Assembly: GCA_947173895.1 (NCBI GenBank)
Contig: CAMWGU010000002.1
Span: forward strand, 17,426 to 81,425
Length of the DNA: 64,000 nt
Origin: an uncultured Bacteroides sp.
GTDB taxonomy: Bacteria > Bacteroidota > Bacteroidia > Bacteroidales > Bacteroidaceae
Direction: 5' to 3'
Shown: positions 47,066 through 58,500 of the stretch, in pieces
Layout of the letters: every line of letters begins with the position of its first letter
How positions within the stretch are numbered: position 1 is the stretch's first letter
The notes under the pieces: generated by a model
What the model was told of the DNA's origin: nothing
Seen by the model: only the letters and a program-made list of their open reading frames with translations
The model's database searches: none
Position numbers and translations under genes: made by a program

Positions 47066-48991
47066 ATGAAGTGGAAAAGACATAAATTGCCCGTTTGGCT
47101 GATGTTGATGATTATGGTGTATTCCTGTGCAAGCATGGGGACACCGGACGGAGGACCGTATGACGAGGATCCGCCTAAGTTTGTCAGGAGTTCTCCCAAA
47201 CCGTATGCCATTAACAATAAGAATAAAAAGATAGCTATCGAGTTTGATGAGTTCGTCAAACTGGAAAAGACATCAGAGAAGGTGGTGATTTCTCCTCCTC
47301 AACTGGAACAACCGGAGATCAAGGCGAGTGGCAGAAAAGTATTGGTGAATTTGGTGGACTCATTAAAGCCTAATACGACGTATACCATTGATTTTTCGGA
47401 CGCCATTGTAGATAATAACGAGGGTAATCCGCTAGGCAATTATTCTTTCTCTTTTTCTACAGGAGAAGCTATCGATACGCTGGAGGTTTCGGGCATTGTA
47501 TTGGCGGCTGCCGATTTGGAGCCGGTGAAAGGCATGATGGTAGGATTGCATGCTGATTTGAGCGATAGTGCTTTTGTCACGAAACCCTTCGATCGTGTGT
47601 CTCGTACGGACAGCCGCGGACGTTTCATTATTCGGGGCATAGCACCGGGCAAGTATCATATCTTTGGTTTGATGGACGGCAATCAGAATTATTTGTATGA
47701 TTCAAAAACCGAGATGATTGCTTTCTGCGATTCGGTCATAATTCCTTCGGTAGAGGCAGCTATGCGTCAGGATACTTTATGGAAAGATACGGTTACTATT
47801 GATACTATCAAGACGGTAGGTTACACTCGGTTTTTGCCGGATAATATTGTCCTGAAAGCATTCAAAGGCTTGAACGACCGTCAGTACTTGTCTAAGAGCG
47901 AACGCGACAAGGAAAACCATTTTGTGTTGTCTTTCAGTGCGGCAGCCGATACGTTACCTACACTGAGGGGACTGAATTTTGATGAGAAAGACGCGTTTAT
48001 TATTGAGACTACTCCGCGGAATGACTCCATTTGCTATTGGATTAAAGACTCGCTGGTGTATCAGATGGACACGTTGGAAATTCAGTTGGATTATTTATCT
48101 ACCGATACACTGAACCGTTTGGTCCCCAAGACCGATACACTTTATTTGGCTAACAAGCTGACTAGGGAACAACGCGAAAAGTTGCAGAAGAAAGCGGATG
48201 AGGAAAAGGAAAAGCAACGCAAAAAGCGAGAAAAGAAAGGCGACACTACTCGGGTGGAAGAGCCTATAAAATTCTTGACAATGAATGTTGACGCTCCTTC
48301 TACATTCGATATTTATAGAAATATCCGTTTGTCTTTCGAGGAACCTTTGGCTAGTATTGATACCGCGGCTCTTCATATAGAAATCAAAGAAGATAGTGTG
48401 TGGAAACCAGCTCCTTTCTTTTTTATGGCCGATTCGTTAGCACCGAGACAATATCAGATTTTGGCCGACTGGCAACCGGAACAGGAATATCAGTTGACCA
48501 TAGATTCGCTGGCATTTAAAGGTATTTATGGCCTGCATACCGATAAGGTGCAACAGACTGTGAAGGTGAAGAAGATGGAGGAATACGGAACGATTTTGTT
48601 GAATATAAAAGGAGCCGGTCCTTCTGCCATTGCCGAATTGCTGGATGCCAGTGGCAATGTGTTGCGCCAGCAGTCCGTAACGGCTGAAGGAATTGCAGAT
48701 TTTTATTTCCTCAATCCAAGCACCAAGTATTATATTCGTTTGTTTAATGATCGCAATAATAATAAGGTGTGGGATACGGGTGATTACGATAAGAAGATTC
48801 AGCCCGAAGAAGTTTTCTATTTCCCGAAGGTGTGGGAAATGAAAGCGAACTTTGAATTTGAGGAGAATTGGGACTTGAATGCTGTTCCGGCAGATAAGCA
48901 GAAACTGGACGAAATCAAAAAACAAAAGCCCGAGGAAACAAAGAAGATACAAGATCGAAATAAAGAAAGAGCTAGAAAACTAGGCCGATGA
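47066..48991 (+). CDS. Ig-like domain lipoprotein
   Basis: Lipobox MVYSCAS; GTPDGGPYDEDPPKFVRSSPKPYAINNKNKKIAIEFDEFVKL. Confidence 0.8.
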   Translation: MKWKRHKLPVWLMLMIMVYSCASMGTPDGGPYDEDPPKFVRSSPKPYAINNKNKKIAIEFDEFVKLEKTSEKVVISPPQLEQPEIKASGRKVLVNLVDSLKPNTTYTIDFSDAIVDNNEGNPLGNYSFSFSTGEAIDTLEVSGIVLAAADLEPVKGMMVGLHADLSDSAFVTKPFDRVSRTDSRGRFIIRGIAPGKYHIFGLMDGNQNYLYDSKTEMIAFCDSVIIPSVEAAMRQDTLWKDTVTIDTIKTVGYTRFLPDNIVLKAFKGLNDRQYLSKSERDKENHFVLSFSAAADTLPTLRGLNFDEKDAFIIETTPRNDSICYWIKDSLVYQMDTLEIQLDYLSTDTLNRLVPKTDTLYLANKLTREQREKLQKKADEEKEKQRKKREKKGDTTRVEEPIKFLTMNVDAPSTFDIYRNIRLSFEEPLASIDTAALHIEIKEDSVWKPAPFFFMADSLAPRQYQILADWQPEQEYQLTIDSLAFKGIYGLHTDKVQQTVKVKKMEEYGTILLNIKGAGPSAIAELLDASGNVLRQQSVTAEGIADFYFLNPSTKYYIRLFNDRNNNKVWDTGDYDKKIQPEEVFYFPKVWEMKANFEFEENWDLNAVPADKQKLDEIKKQKPEETKKIQDRNKERARKLGR

Positions 48992-49797
48992 AAAGAACGA
49001 TTCTCATAATGTTGTGTGGGTGGTTTACCGTTATGGTAGCCGGAGCGCAATGTGCAACACTAAACGAGGCTATCCAGGCGGGCGAGGAGTTGGTGTACGA
49101 CTTGAAGTTTAACTGGAAGTTTATTTGGGTTGCTGCCGGACAGGCAAAGATGGATATGCAGGCTATTACTTATCAGGGAAAACCTTGCTTTCGCAGTAAT
49201 CTGATTTCCGTCAGTAACAAGCAAGTTGATTTCTTTTTCAAGATGCGTGATACATTGACCTGCATTACCAGCAGCAGCCTGGAGCCTATTTATTTCCGTA
49301 AAGGAGCGGAAGAAGGAGACCGATATACGGTGGATGAGGTATGGTTCAGTTATAAAGATGGACAGAACGTTGCCGATCAGCGTCGTATGCGGAGAGGGCG
49401 AGACACGGTGAGGGTAACAGATAGAAAGGATGAATGCATCTTTGATATGCTGAGCATTTTGATGCGGGCGCGTTCGTTTGACGCGAGTGGTTATAAAGTA
49501 GGTGATAAAATATTGTTTGATATGGCCACCGGTACGAAGGTGGAACAACAAACATTGATCTACCGCGGCAGAAAGAATTTCAAAGCGGAGAATGGAGTGA
49601 AGTACCGTTGTCTGGTGTTCTCGCTAGTGGAATATAAGAAAGGAAAAGAGCGGGAGGTGATTACTTTTTACGTGACCGATGATAAGAATCATCTGCCGGT
49701 ACGTCTGGATTTGTATTTGAATTTTGGTTCGGCAAAGGCCTTTCTAAGGGAAATAAAGGGTAATCGTCATCCTTTGACTTCTATTATTGAGAAATGA
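48988..49797 (+). CDS. DUF3108 domain protein
   Basis: GEELVYDLKFNWKFIWVAAGQAKMDM...; overlaps upstream ORF by 4 nt. Confidence 0.85.
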   Translation: MKRTILIMLCGWFTVMVAGAQCATLNEAIQAGEELVYDLKFNWKFIWVAAGQAKMDMQAITYQGKPCFRSNLISVSNKQVDFFFKMRDTLTCITSSSLEPIYFRKGAEEGDRYTVDEVWFSYKDGQNVADQRRMRRGRDTVRVTDRKDECIFDMLSILMRARSFDASGYKVGDKILFDMATGTKVEQQTLIYRGRKNFKAENGVKYRCLVFSLVEYKKGKEREVITFYVTDDKNHLPVRLDLYLNFGSAKAFLREIKGNRHPLTSIIEK

Positions 49798-49957
49798 ACC
49801 GGAACCGTTTGTTTTTATCTTCCGTTTCGAACTGTTTTCTCGTGCCTTGCATTGATCTTGATTCCGGGCTCTGGGTTGGCTGAGGTATGATAAGGGGTGT
49901 ATCAACTCCGTGATAATGCCGTGGAAAGCTACAGATTGTGACGGGCAAACATAAAAG

Positions 49958-50003
49958 AGCCGTATCTATTCTGCTTCAATGCAGGGTGGATACGGCTTTC
50001 TTT
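49958..50003 (+). terminator. Intrinsic terminator downstream of DUF3108 gene
   Basis: AGCCGTATC (49958-49966) / GATACGGCT (49989-49997) followed by TTCTTTTT. Confidence 0.7.
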
Positions 50004-50085
50004 TTATAGTTGATGAAGAATGTCAGGTCGGCGGATAGAGGTATTGTATCTCTGATGCCGGTTTTTTGTGTACATCCTCATGGGT

Positions 50086-50661
50086 TCAGTTTAGTTTCTT
50101 TATGGCACTGTGAACAGATCCTGCCCAGTAATTGCGCAATCCGAATCCTTGCGCTTTGCCGTTGGTAGGGGCGCTGTATAGTATTTCGCGGGTTTTGGTA
50201 TTGAAGAATACGATTTGGTACGTAGCTCTTGCTTCAGGTTTGTTTAGTAGCATGGCCACCATCACCAATCCGGTTTTTTCTTCTTGCGAAAGGATGGGAA
50301 GTGCTTTGATCACGTCTTCTATTTGTTTTTCATTCAGGGTATATTCGCTGCTGGTTGTCATTATGTCATCGGGGTGGATGTTCTTGTTGGCATCGTTTAC
50401 AGCCTCTAGCGAGGTTACTTCCACATCGACTCCCAATCGTTTGCCTATATCGTATTTTTTAGGCTCGGTGATGAATAACTTGTTGATGTCATCAAATGTA
50501 TATTTAAACTGCATTGCCCCTTCTTTGGCTCCATATACCTTGGCACGGGTAAAGTCTATTCCATAAAATGTCACAGAAGATAATTCCTTCAATACCTCTT
50601 TGTTTTGGCCGAAACAGGCCAAGCTGCTTACGAAGAATAATAAAATGAATAATTGTCTCAT
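50086..50661 (-). CDS. Secreted hypothetical protein
   Basis: 191 aa with signal peptide MRQLFILLFFVSSLACFGQ; promoter-like CAAAGGTA at 50693-50700. Confidence 0.7.
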   Translation of the reverse strand: MRQLFILLFFVSSLACFGQNKEVLKELSSVTFYGIDFTRAKVYGAKEGAMQFKYTFDDINKLFITEPKKYDIGKRLGVDVEVTSLEAVNDANKNIHPDDIMTTSSEYTLNEKQIEDVIKALPILSQEEKTGLVMVAMLLNKPEARATYQIVFFNTKTREILYSAPTNGKAQGFGLRNYWAGSVHSAIKKLN

Positions 50662-50692
50662 ATATGTTCTTTTAATGTTGTTTTGATGCCTC

Positions 50693-50700
50693 CAAAGGTA
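50693..50700 (-). promoter_or_regulatory. Bacteroides-type -7 element (TACCTTTG on minus strand)
   Basis: CAAAGGTA upstream of 50661 start. Confidence 0.45.
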
Positions 50701-50855
50701 AGAAAATATTGCTTGAAACCAATGAAATTAACTATTTTTCGGTTTGCAGGTCACGGCTTTTGTGCTTTGGGAGGCTACCCCCCATGATGGGCTTTCTGTC
50801 GTTGGTTGCATGGTAGAAACAAAGCGATTATTTTGTGTCTAAAAACACGGCTTTT

Positions 50856-50940
50856 TACACGTACGTATGTGTAGCCCCACACATACGTATGTATACCCCC
50901 TATACATACGTACGTGTAGGCTCACACGTACGTACGTGTT
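50856..50940. repeat. Tandem palindrome array, TACGTA core, 22-23-nt pitch, array C
   Basis: TACGTA cores at 50862, 50884, 50907, 50929. Confidence 0.9.
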
Positions 50941-51070
50941 TTTCGATGGGGGAGGAAGTGATTTTCCTCTTGTTCTTCAGGCTCTTGCCTTGGCCGTTGG
51001 TGGAAGCTTTTTCTAGGGCCGGAATGGGCTTCTTGCCGGAGGCGATGAGCGGGGACGGATGGGCGGAGAC

Positions 51071-52366
51071 CTACCTTAGATCAATGAATTTGATGACCTT
51101 CCGGCTCATGGGTGGCATCTGTATCTTTGCAATGTATTCTGCCGGCTCGAAGTGGATGTTCGGAGCCACCCGCACTTTGGAGCGGAACAGGTCTTTTATC
51201 TCTTTCACAAAGGCTTCGCTATGGTTTTCACTGCCTATGCGGATCAGTATCTCGTCTGTTCCCAGTTCGTTGGTATATACCTCTACTATATAGTTCTTTA
51301 TGTTGGGGATATTGTCCAGGATGTCGAACAGGGCAGGCGGATAGAGCGTGGTACCTTTGTATTTGATCATTTGCCCTTTGCGGCCCAGTATGGGGCTGAG
51401 GCGGATGGTGTTTCGTCCGCATGTGCAGGGTTCGTTGTAGTGGAAACAGATGTCTCCCGTCTTGAAACGGAGCAGTGGCATTCCTCTTACTCCTAGGGTG
51501 GTGATAGTCACTTCGCCCGCTTCCCCGTCTTTCACGGGCTGGTTGTTGTCGTCCAGAAACTCCACGATGATCAGTTCCGGCTGGAGATGGCCGCCTCGCA
51601 ATGCATCGCATTCGGTAAACGATGACTGCATTTCGGTAGATGCGTAGGTGGAATACAGTTTCAGCGATTCCCATTTTTCGTGTATTCGTCTGCCCAGCGT
51701 GTTCAGGGCGAAGTCGGGGGTGCGGAGCGCCTCGCCTATGCAGACACATTTTTGCATGGAGCACTGGGAGTAGTCGATTTGGTTCTTTTCGGCAAATTCG
51801 ATGAGTTTGATCAGAAAAGAAGGCACCACTATGCCGCAGGTGGGATGAATGCGGCGGATGGTGTCCCATTGTAGTTCGGGGATTCCGTTGCCCACGCGTG
51901 CCACTCCCATGCCTAGTTCGCGCGCTCCCATGTAATAGGCCAGACCGGCCATGAAGCGCCTGTCGATGGTGGTCATAAGTTGCAACACGTCGTGCTTGCC
52001 GCATCCGGCGGTGGTGAAGGACAGATATTCGTTATAGGCCAGCCGATCAAGGTCGCCCGAAGTCAGAACGAAGGTGACCGGATCGCCCAAGGTGCCCGAC
52101 GTAGTGACATAGTCGATGATTTCGTCGCGGCTTACACACACAAAGTCTTCATTATGAAGTTGCAGGTCGGTTTTGGTGGTGACGGGTATCTGTTGCAGGT
52201 CTTCCAGGGTCTTTATCCGCTGTATGTCGATGTGGTGTGTCCGGAACAGGCGTTGGTAAAATCGGGAATGATTCTGTAGATAGAGCAGTTCTTCGGCCAG
52301 GCGTCTTTCCTGGTATTGCTTGATCTCTTCGGGTGAGCGGAATTGTATTTCAGGGTTCTTGTTCAT
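51071..52366 (-). CDS. Phenylacetate-CoA ligase-like adenylate-forming enzyme
   Basis: TTSGTLGDPVTFVLT, YASTEMQSSF, PLLRFKTGDICFHYNEPCTCGR. Confidence 0.9.
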   Translation of the reverse strand: MNKNPEIQFRSPEEIKQYQERRLAEELLYLQNHSRFYQRLFRTHHIDIQRIKTLEDLQQIPVTTKTDLQLHNEDFVCVSRDEIIDYVTTSGTLGDPVTFVLTSGDLDRLAYNEYLSFTTAGCGKHDVLQLMTTIDRRFMAGLAYYMGARELGMGVARVGNGIPELQWDTIRRIHPTCGIVVPSFLIKLIEFAEKNQIDYSQCSMQKCVCIGEALRTPDFALNTLGRRIHEKWESLKLYSTYASTEMQSSFTECDALRGGHLQPELIIVEFLDDNNQPVKDGEAGEVTITTLGVRGMPLLRFKTGDICFHYNEPCTCGRNTIRLSPILGRKGQMIKYKGTTLYPPALFDILDNIPNIKNYIVEVYTNELGTDEILIRIGSENHSEAFVKEIKDLFRSKVRVAPNIHFEPAEYIAKIQMPPMSRKVIKFIDLR

Positions 52367-52367
52367 A

Positions 52368-54026
52368 TCAGTTCGTTATTTTGTTTTTTATTCGTTCATA
52401 TTCGCTTCGCTTGGGGACGGGCAGCGTAAGGGCTTTCTTCCAGTTGTATATTGCTTTTTCTTCTTGGCCTGTGGCGTGGTAGTAATCACCCAGCAGTTCG
52501 TACACATGGAAGAAATGTGGATTAGCCTGCCGGAAGGCTTGCAGGGTCTGTTCGTCCAGTCGTTCTTTGGTTTGGATGTGTCTCCGTACGATGGGTGCCA
52601 ATGTCTTATAGGTCATCAATTGTCGGTATTCGTGTTGTTGCAAGATAGGGTCGGCAGATAGGGTATCGGTATAGATTTCGCGGTTGAAATCAATGGTGTC
52701 GCTGAAAATCCGGTCCAGGTCGTATGCCACGTACTTGCCACATTGCCAGGGGGAGGTGGAAACCCACATCCGTCTTTTCTCCGGCTGGAAGATGACGGAG
52801 TGATGGGCGATGAACTGGTTGATGGCCATTTCGTTGCACAGGCCTAGCTCCGTTTCTCCCGTTCCTTTCCGGTTGCGGAGGATGGTGGCTGCTCGCAGGG
52901 CGTCAATCGGTGTGTATTGTTTCAGCAGTTCTTCCAGTCGGGCAAAACGGTAGGGACTGTCCGAAGTCTCTATGTTTTCCCGATTGCGTTTGTCGTCACT
53001 GAATTCTTCCGACTGGTAATGGTTGGTGCAGATGATCTGTTGTCCGTTTCCGCTGAAAAGGGCTGTTTTCTCGGGCGATTTCTCAATGATGGCCGCCCTG
53101 CCGTCTTTGGCCGATCCGACCAGAATGGATTCGGCGACAAAGGTTTTCCGTTGGCAGGCGATGGCATACGCTTCGTCAAGGGTGGAGGCATATTGCAGTA
53201 TTTCTCTTGTCAGGACAGAGATGGGGGTGGCCGATGCTGTCGGCATGTCCGATGTGGCGGCATTGATGGTGACCGTCAGTCCTGTCTCGTTCATGCCCGA
53301 AAGAACGCCGGTCATTCCAGCCCATCCCACGGAGGCGAAGCGGTAACCGCTTTCGGGTTCATAGAATGCTACAAGTTTGTTGCGTGCAAAGGCATCGCCC
53401 ATGTAGAAGTCAAAATTACGTCCGATGATCAGCGAGGAATTGGCGCTGTTCTCGCCCCAGCAGGCAAAGGAGCTGCATCCTACCAGCATGTAGTCTTGCA
53501 TGGCATGTCCTAGGTCGTGGGCAGAGTGGTAATTGAGTTGGCGTTCGTAGGGAGTTCCGATGAAATCGTATTCGTGGGTACACGAGAGCGAGATGCCATA
53601 TATCTCTTCGCGGTACTCTTGCGGTATGTTTTTCCCCAGGTTCCGGTTGAAAAGGACAATGAAGAAGCGCAAGAACTTGAGGTAGCTTTCCGAAGGGATC
53701 ATTTCCCTGATCTGATCTACAAAAACTTTTTCCTGAAAGTAAAGCAGGTCGGAAGTTAGCCTGCCGATGGCTCTGCCTCTTTCGTATGCAGTTCCGCCGG
53801 CTTTCAGTTCCCATAGTCCGCTTTCGCTGTGGCGCAGGTAATTGTTGCCATATTGTCTGAAATTGTCTTTGCAGACCAGGCTGTCGGGTTCGTGGACGGA
53901 GGAAGGTTGTGGTACCATCATGTCGGCCGACAGGTAGAGATAGCCGGTTGTAGTCATGATTACTGCAACCGATGCCAGCAGGACGGCCGTGCCGTATCGT
54001 ATTGTTTTTTTAATGGTCTTATGCAT
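52368..54026 (-). CDS. C45-family (acyl-CoA:6-APA acyltransferase-like) protein
   Basis: GCSSFACWGENSANSSLIIGRNFDFY, WAGMTGVLSGMNETGLTVTINAA, ICTNHYQS. Confidence 0.8.
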   Translation of the reverse strand: MHKTIKKTIRYGTAVLLASVAVIMTTTGYLYLSADMMVPQPSSVHEPDSLVCKDNFRQYGNNYLRHSESGLWELKAGGTAYERGRAIGRLTSDLLYFQEKVFVDQIREMIPSESYLKFLRFFIVLFNRNLGKNIPQEYREEIYGISLSCTHEYDFIGTPYERQLNYHSAHDLGHAMQDYMLVGCSSFACWGENSANSSLIIGRNFDFYMGDAFARNKLVAFYEPESGYRFASVGWAGMTGVLSGMNETGLTVTINAATSDMPTASATPISVLTREILQYASTLDEAYAIACQRKTFVAESILVGSAKDGRAAIIEKSPEKTALFSGNGQQIICTNHYQSEEFSDDKRNRENIETSDSPYRFARLEELLKQYTPIDALRAATILRNRKGTGETELGLCNEMAINQFIAHHSVIFQPEKRRMWVSTSPWQCGKYVAYDLDRIFSDTIDFNREIYTDTLSADPILQQHEYRQLMTYKTLAPIVRRHIQTKERLDEQTLQAFRQANPHFFHVYELLGDYYHATGQEEKAIYNWKKALTLPVPKRSEYERIKNKITN

Positions 54027-55509
54027 GTCCTACTTTCTTTGCTAGATATTCTTGGCCTACAAATTCCGAGCAGGTGAGCATGGCGGTCAGTGTTACGCCC
54101 AGTGCGCCGTGTACATTCAGGTTCTGTCCTGTGAGGAACAGATTCTTCAGTTTGGTGCGCGTAGAGACAAAGCTGATCTGCGGATATTGGTAATTTTTCA
54201 CAATGCCGTATGCCGATCCGTCTATAGTTCCGGTGTAGTCGCGGTAGCTCAGCGGGGTAGTGGTGTGCATCCGTTCCGTGCAATGGCTCCAGTCGAATCC
54301 GTATTGCTTCAGGAACATGAGTATCTGTTCCGTCTTTTGGGCTTTAAAGTGCCGGTAGGCTTCGCCGCGGTGTTCGGGGTTGGTATCGGCCCACGCGTTC
54401 AGTTCGTCTATGTACATGGGGGTCAGCACGGATACCACTTCTGTGAACCGATTGCCGTTGCGAGGCACTTGCATGGAGATCATGCAGCTGGGAGTCTGTG
54501 CTTTGTGTTTTGTTTTGTCGTACCACACATCGGTGTTGCCATGCAGGTAGATGTTGTGGTTCAAATACGGACAACAGTCTTTCTTCATCATCAGGTGGAG
54601 CGTGAATATTCCGTAACTGTTTTCCAGTGACTTGATGCGCGATACGAAAGCCGGTTTGATGGAATGGTTCTTTTCCAGTAGCGATAAAGTGAGTTGCGGA
54701 TGTAAGCCGGAGATAACGTTGGCGCTTTCTATCACTTCCTCGTGGTTCACCTCCACGCCCCATATCGCTTCCTCTTTGACAAGGATGCGGCTGACTTCCT
54801 TCTTGTTGAGTACCGTGCCACCATTGGCACGGATAACCCGGATCAATTCCTGACTCACTTGCATGCTCCCTTCGGCAAAGCGATAGGCACCTTCCAGATA
54901 AGAATGGTTGATCATGGCGTGTTCATAGAAAGTAGACTTGTTTTTGATTCCGCCGTAAAGCAGGGAAGTGGCTGCAAGCACATTCTGCAAGTCGGCATTG
55001 GCGGTAGCAGATGCAATCATGCCGGCTGCCGAGGTGGAGAAGAAATTCATTCCTTCTTCAGACAGGCGGCCTTTTTTCAAATGATCTATGCTGATCAGCT
55101 CTCCTACGGAGCGGAGGGATTCCACATAGTGTCTCAGGTTCCCCCGTTCGTGAGGGAATGACCGACACAGGGTTTCGATGAATCGTTCGTGCCCCATAGC
55201 ATAATCGTATATGTTGTCTTTGTAATAAATCCGGTCGAACACGGTTTCATCCATCCGTTTGAGTGATAGTTTGTCCATGATGCCAAAATAGCGAAAATAC
55301 TGGTTCATGATCTGTCCTTCATCCAGACTGCCAACGTAATGGATGCCGGTGTCCATCCGGTATCCGTTGCGATGGTAGGTTTGAAAACAGCCGCCGAACC
55401 GTTCGTTTTTCTCTAACACACAGACGTGGTATCCCTCTTTACTCAGTATGGCACCGCATTCCAGTCCGCCCAGTCCGCTGCCTATGATAATGATGTCATA
55501 TTTGTTCAT
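54019..55509 (-). CDS. FAD-dependent oxidoreductase (phytoene desaturase / retinol saturase-like)
   Basis: YDIIIIGSGLGGLECGAILSKEGYHVCVLEKNERFGGCFQTY; C-terminal NLFLTGQNLNVHGALGVTLTAMLT. Confidence 0.88.
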   Translation of the reverse strand: MNKYDIIIIGSGLGGLECGAILSKEGYHVCVLEKNERFGGCFQTYHRNGYRMDTGIHYVGSLDEGQIMNQYFRYFGIMDKLSLKRMDETVFDRIYYKDNIYDYAMGHERFIETLCRSFPHERGNLRHYVESLRSVGELISIDHLKKGRLSEEGMNFFSTSAAGMIASATANADLQNVLAATSLLYGGIKNKSTFYEHAMINHSYLEGAYRFAEGSMQVSQELIRVIRANGGTVLNKKEVSRILVKEEAIWGVEVNHEEVIESANVISGLHPQLTLSLLEKNHSIKPAFVSRIKSLENSYGIFTLHLMMKKDCCPYLNHNIYLHGNTDVWYDKTKHKAQTPSCMISMQVPRNGNRFTEVVSVLTPMYIDELNAWADTNPEHRGEAYRHFKAQKTEQILMFLKQYGFDWSHCTERMHTTTPLSYRDYTGTIDGSAYGIVKNYQYPQISFVSTRTKLKNLFLTGQNLNVHGALGVTLTAMLTCSEFVGQEYLAKKVGHA

Positions 55510-58500
55510 ACTCCGGTTTATTTTTCAAGATATAGATCGTATTCGAAGTATATCTGTCGTTTGGTATCATTTCTATCTGCATGTGCTTTTCCTGTGCAAT
55601 ACTTCTAATCTGTTCCTCGGAAGCAAAACAGAGCTGCCCGTCTGTTTTGTTGAACCGAAAAATGGTAGTGGATAGTATTTCGGTGAAACGGGTAAGGCGG
55701 TGCTTTCGTACATTGGCGGTATTTCCGTCGCGCACAATCAGTTTTCCGCCTGGGCGTAGCCGTTCCATACATCGTATCAATAAGGTCCGTTGGTGTTCGT
55801 AACTCATGTAATGGAGCATGTCGTTCAGAATGAACACATCACTTTCCGGCAAAGGATATTCCAATGCGTTGGCGCATACAAACTGCAAACGAGGGGTACG
55901 TAGCCAGCCATGTTGTGCTACGGCTATCTTGTCCTCATCGTAGTCAATTCCGGTGATTTCCCGCTTTTCAGAAAGCTGGGAAAGCATGTAGCAAAGCGGT
56001 CCGAACCCACAACCGATATCTGTAATCCGGCCTTGGGCGGGAATCAGCTGGTCGAACAGTTTGTAATAGTTTTCCATTCTCACCTTAATGCGTATGTACC
56101 ACTCTTCTATCGGTCCCTTGTAAATGTAATTTTGAATCAGGTTATCGTAGAAGACGGGATTGTCCGAAGTGTTCTTCTCCCGGCAGATGCGGGCGTATTC
56201 TGCCTTCATGTGTGCAGAGATGTTTTTGGTTCGTTCCTGATAGGTTTTGCCGTATGTCGGATCGTTAAACGGAATTCGTGGCAGGATTTCTGTCAGAATG
56301 ATTCCTTTACGCACATTGAACGGTTGTGCTTTGGCTATGATTTGGCAATGACCGTAGAAAATAACCGGAATGATGTCTAGTTGCAACTTCTCGGCCAGAT
56401 AGAAGGCTCCTTTATGAAAACGCTTCATCTGTCCGTTGTAGGTGCGTGTTCCTTCGGGAAAAATGGCTATGGAATAGCCTTCCTTTACTTTCTGTCGCAT
56501 GCGTTCCACATAGAGTTCGTAGCCATCGCCCGCATAATAGAAATCGGCGTAACGGATAATGGCTCCGAAGAAAGGTGAACGCCATACCCAGTGGTTGGTA
56601 ATCATCACCAGCTTCGGAACAAGTGCCAGCAGAACCAGTATGTCGATAAACGACTGGTGGTTGGCTATCAGTATGGCAGGCCGGCGGAATGTCTCTCCAG
56701 TCCGGTTTATCCTTTCTTTGTGTACGAATGCAGCTATTCTTACCAGGCCTTTGCAGCTGGCATGTATCATTCGGCACAGCACCTGCTTTTTACAGGTTTT
56801 GTGGATGGGGATCAGGGCCATGACAGCTATCAGCAGGCGCAGAAGCAGGCATCCAAGAAAGAAAAGCAGAAACAAACTGCTGCTTCGGAGTAGTCCTGTC
56901 AGTGTATAAGGAGGTAGTCCCCGGGAAGCGGGTCCGGCTATGAAGAACCGGAAAATGACAGGTTGCAGTGTGTAGGCCACCCATACAACGGCCATCATGC
57001 CCAGGATGGAGATCAGTGAGACCGACTGCAAAGCCGGATGGCGTGCAAAGACCAGCGCGCCCATGCCTGTCACGGTGGTGAAGGCAGAGAAAAAGATGGC
57101 GGTCTTGTGAGAATTCAGTAATTGCCGCCCTGTGCGGTATTTGGTTTGTAGGCCGTCCATGATGAAGATGCTGAAATCATCGCCTATACCGAAGATAAAG
57201 GTAGACAGAATGATGTTGATGATATTGAATTCGATGCCCAGTATTCCCATAAGTCCCACAATGATAATCCAGCTGACCAGCATGGGCAGGAAACTCATTA
57301 GGGTCAGCTCGATGCGTCCGTAGGAAATCCATAGTGCTAAGAAGATGAGACAGGAAGAAATGTAGAGAATCAAGTAGAAATCCTGATTGACGGCCGAAAC
57401 CCATTGATTGGCGAAATAGCCGCGGTCAAAGATTACTACCTTCTCTTTCTGCCGGAAAAGGGGATAGACCGTTTCTTTGTCGGACTCGTTCAGGCGCACT
57501 TGGGTGATCAGCATGGTCAGTGAGTCGGACGAAGCCTGCCATTCGTTCAGAAGCCGCATGTCGGTTTCGTCTTGATAATCGAGGGAACGGAACGGGCGGT
57601 CAAGCCACTGGAAGAAGGGTTCGAATGAGTTTTCGCGGAAATGGTATCGGTCGGCTTCTGCAGAGATGGCTTTGCGCAGGCAGGCTTTTTTCTCAGGGGT
57701 CCAGTAGTCATACCATTGTTTCAGCCGGGCGGTCTGTGTTTCTTCCGGCAGCAGGAACTGTTCGGCAGAGGCATAGCCTTTTATTTTTCCTTCTTCTTTT
57801 AATTGTGACAGTAGCCGGTTGGTTTCGGCATATTCTTTGGCGGCCTCGCTCCTATTGGTGCCGGTGCTGACAAAAAGGATGGTTTTTTCATTGGAATCGA
57901 AGAGCTGTGTCAGTTTCTCTTCCGATTGTTTCAGATGGGTGGGGGCGTAGTTCAGGCTCATCATGTCGGCGTTGAAACGCACCTTTTGCGAGGTGAAGAA
58001 GCACACGACGGTCAGGAGTGCGATACTGCCTACCAGCCATTTGTTTTTTTCGTAAGGATAAGCGTTCAGTTTTTCGATGAAGCGCAACACCGTTCCTTGT
58101 TTCACGTGTGCTTGCCCTTTCAGGAAGTGGGGCAGACCTATCAGGCAGAAGCCGGTGGTGCCTATCAGCGCGAGCGAGGCGAACAGGCCGAAATCGCGTA
58201 ATAGGTTGGAACTTGTGAAGGTGAGTCCGAAAAAGGCTCCGATGGTGGTGAAGCTACCTACTGCGAGCGGGTAGGCTACTTCGCTGATGAGCTGTTGCAC
58301 CGATGACACATGGTTTTGATGTGCCAGCATGTGTATGGAGTAGCTCAGGGCGATACCCATCACTGCCGATCCTGCCCCTACGGCAATGGCCGAGATGCTT
58401 CCCTTGAGGAAGTAGATGAGGCATAAGGCGAATAAGGCTCCAAACATTACCGGTGTGATAATGAGCGGAACGGACTTCTTGTGTTTGAACACCAGGGATA

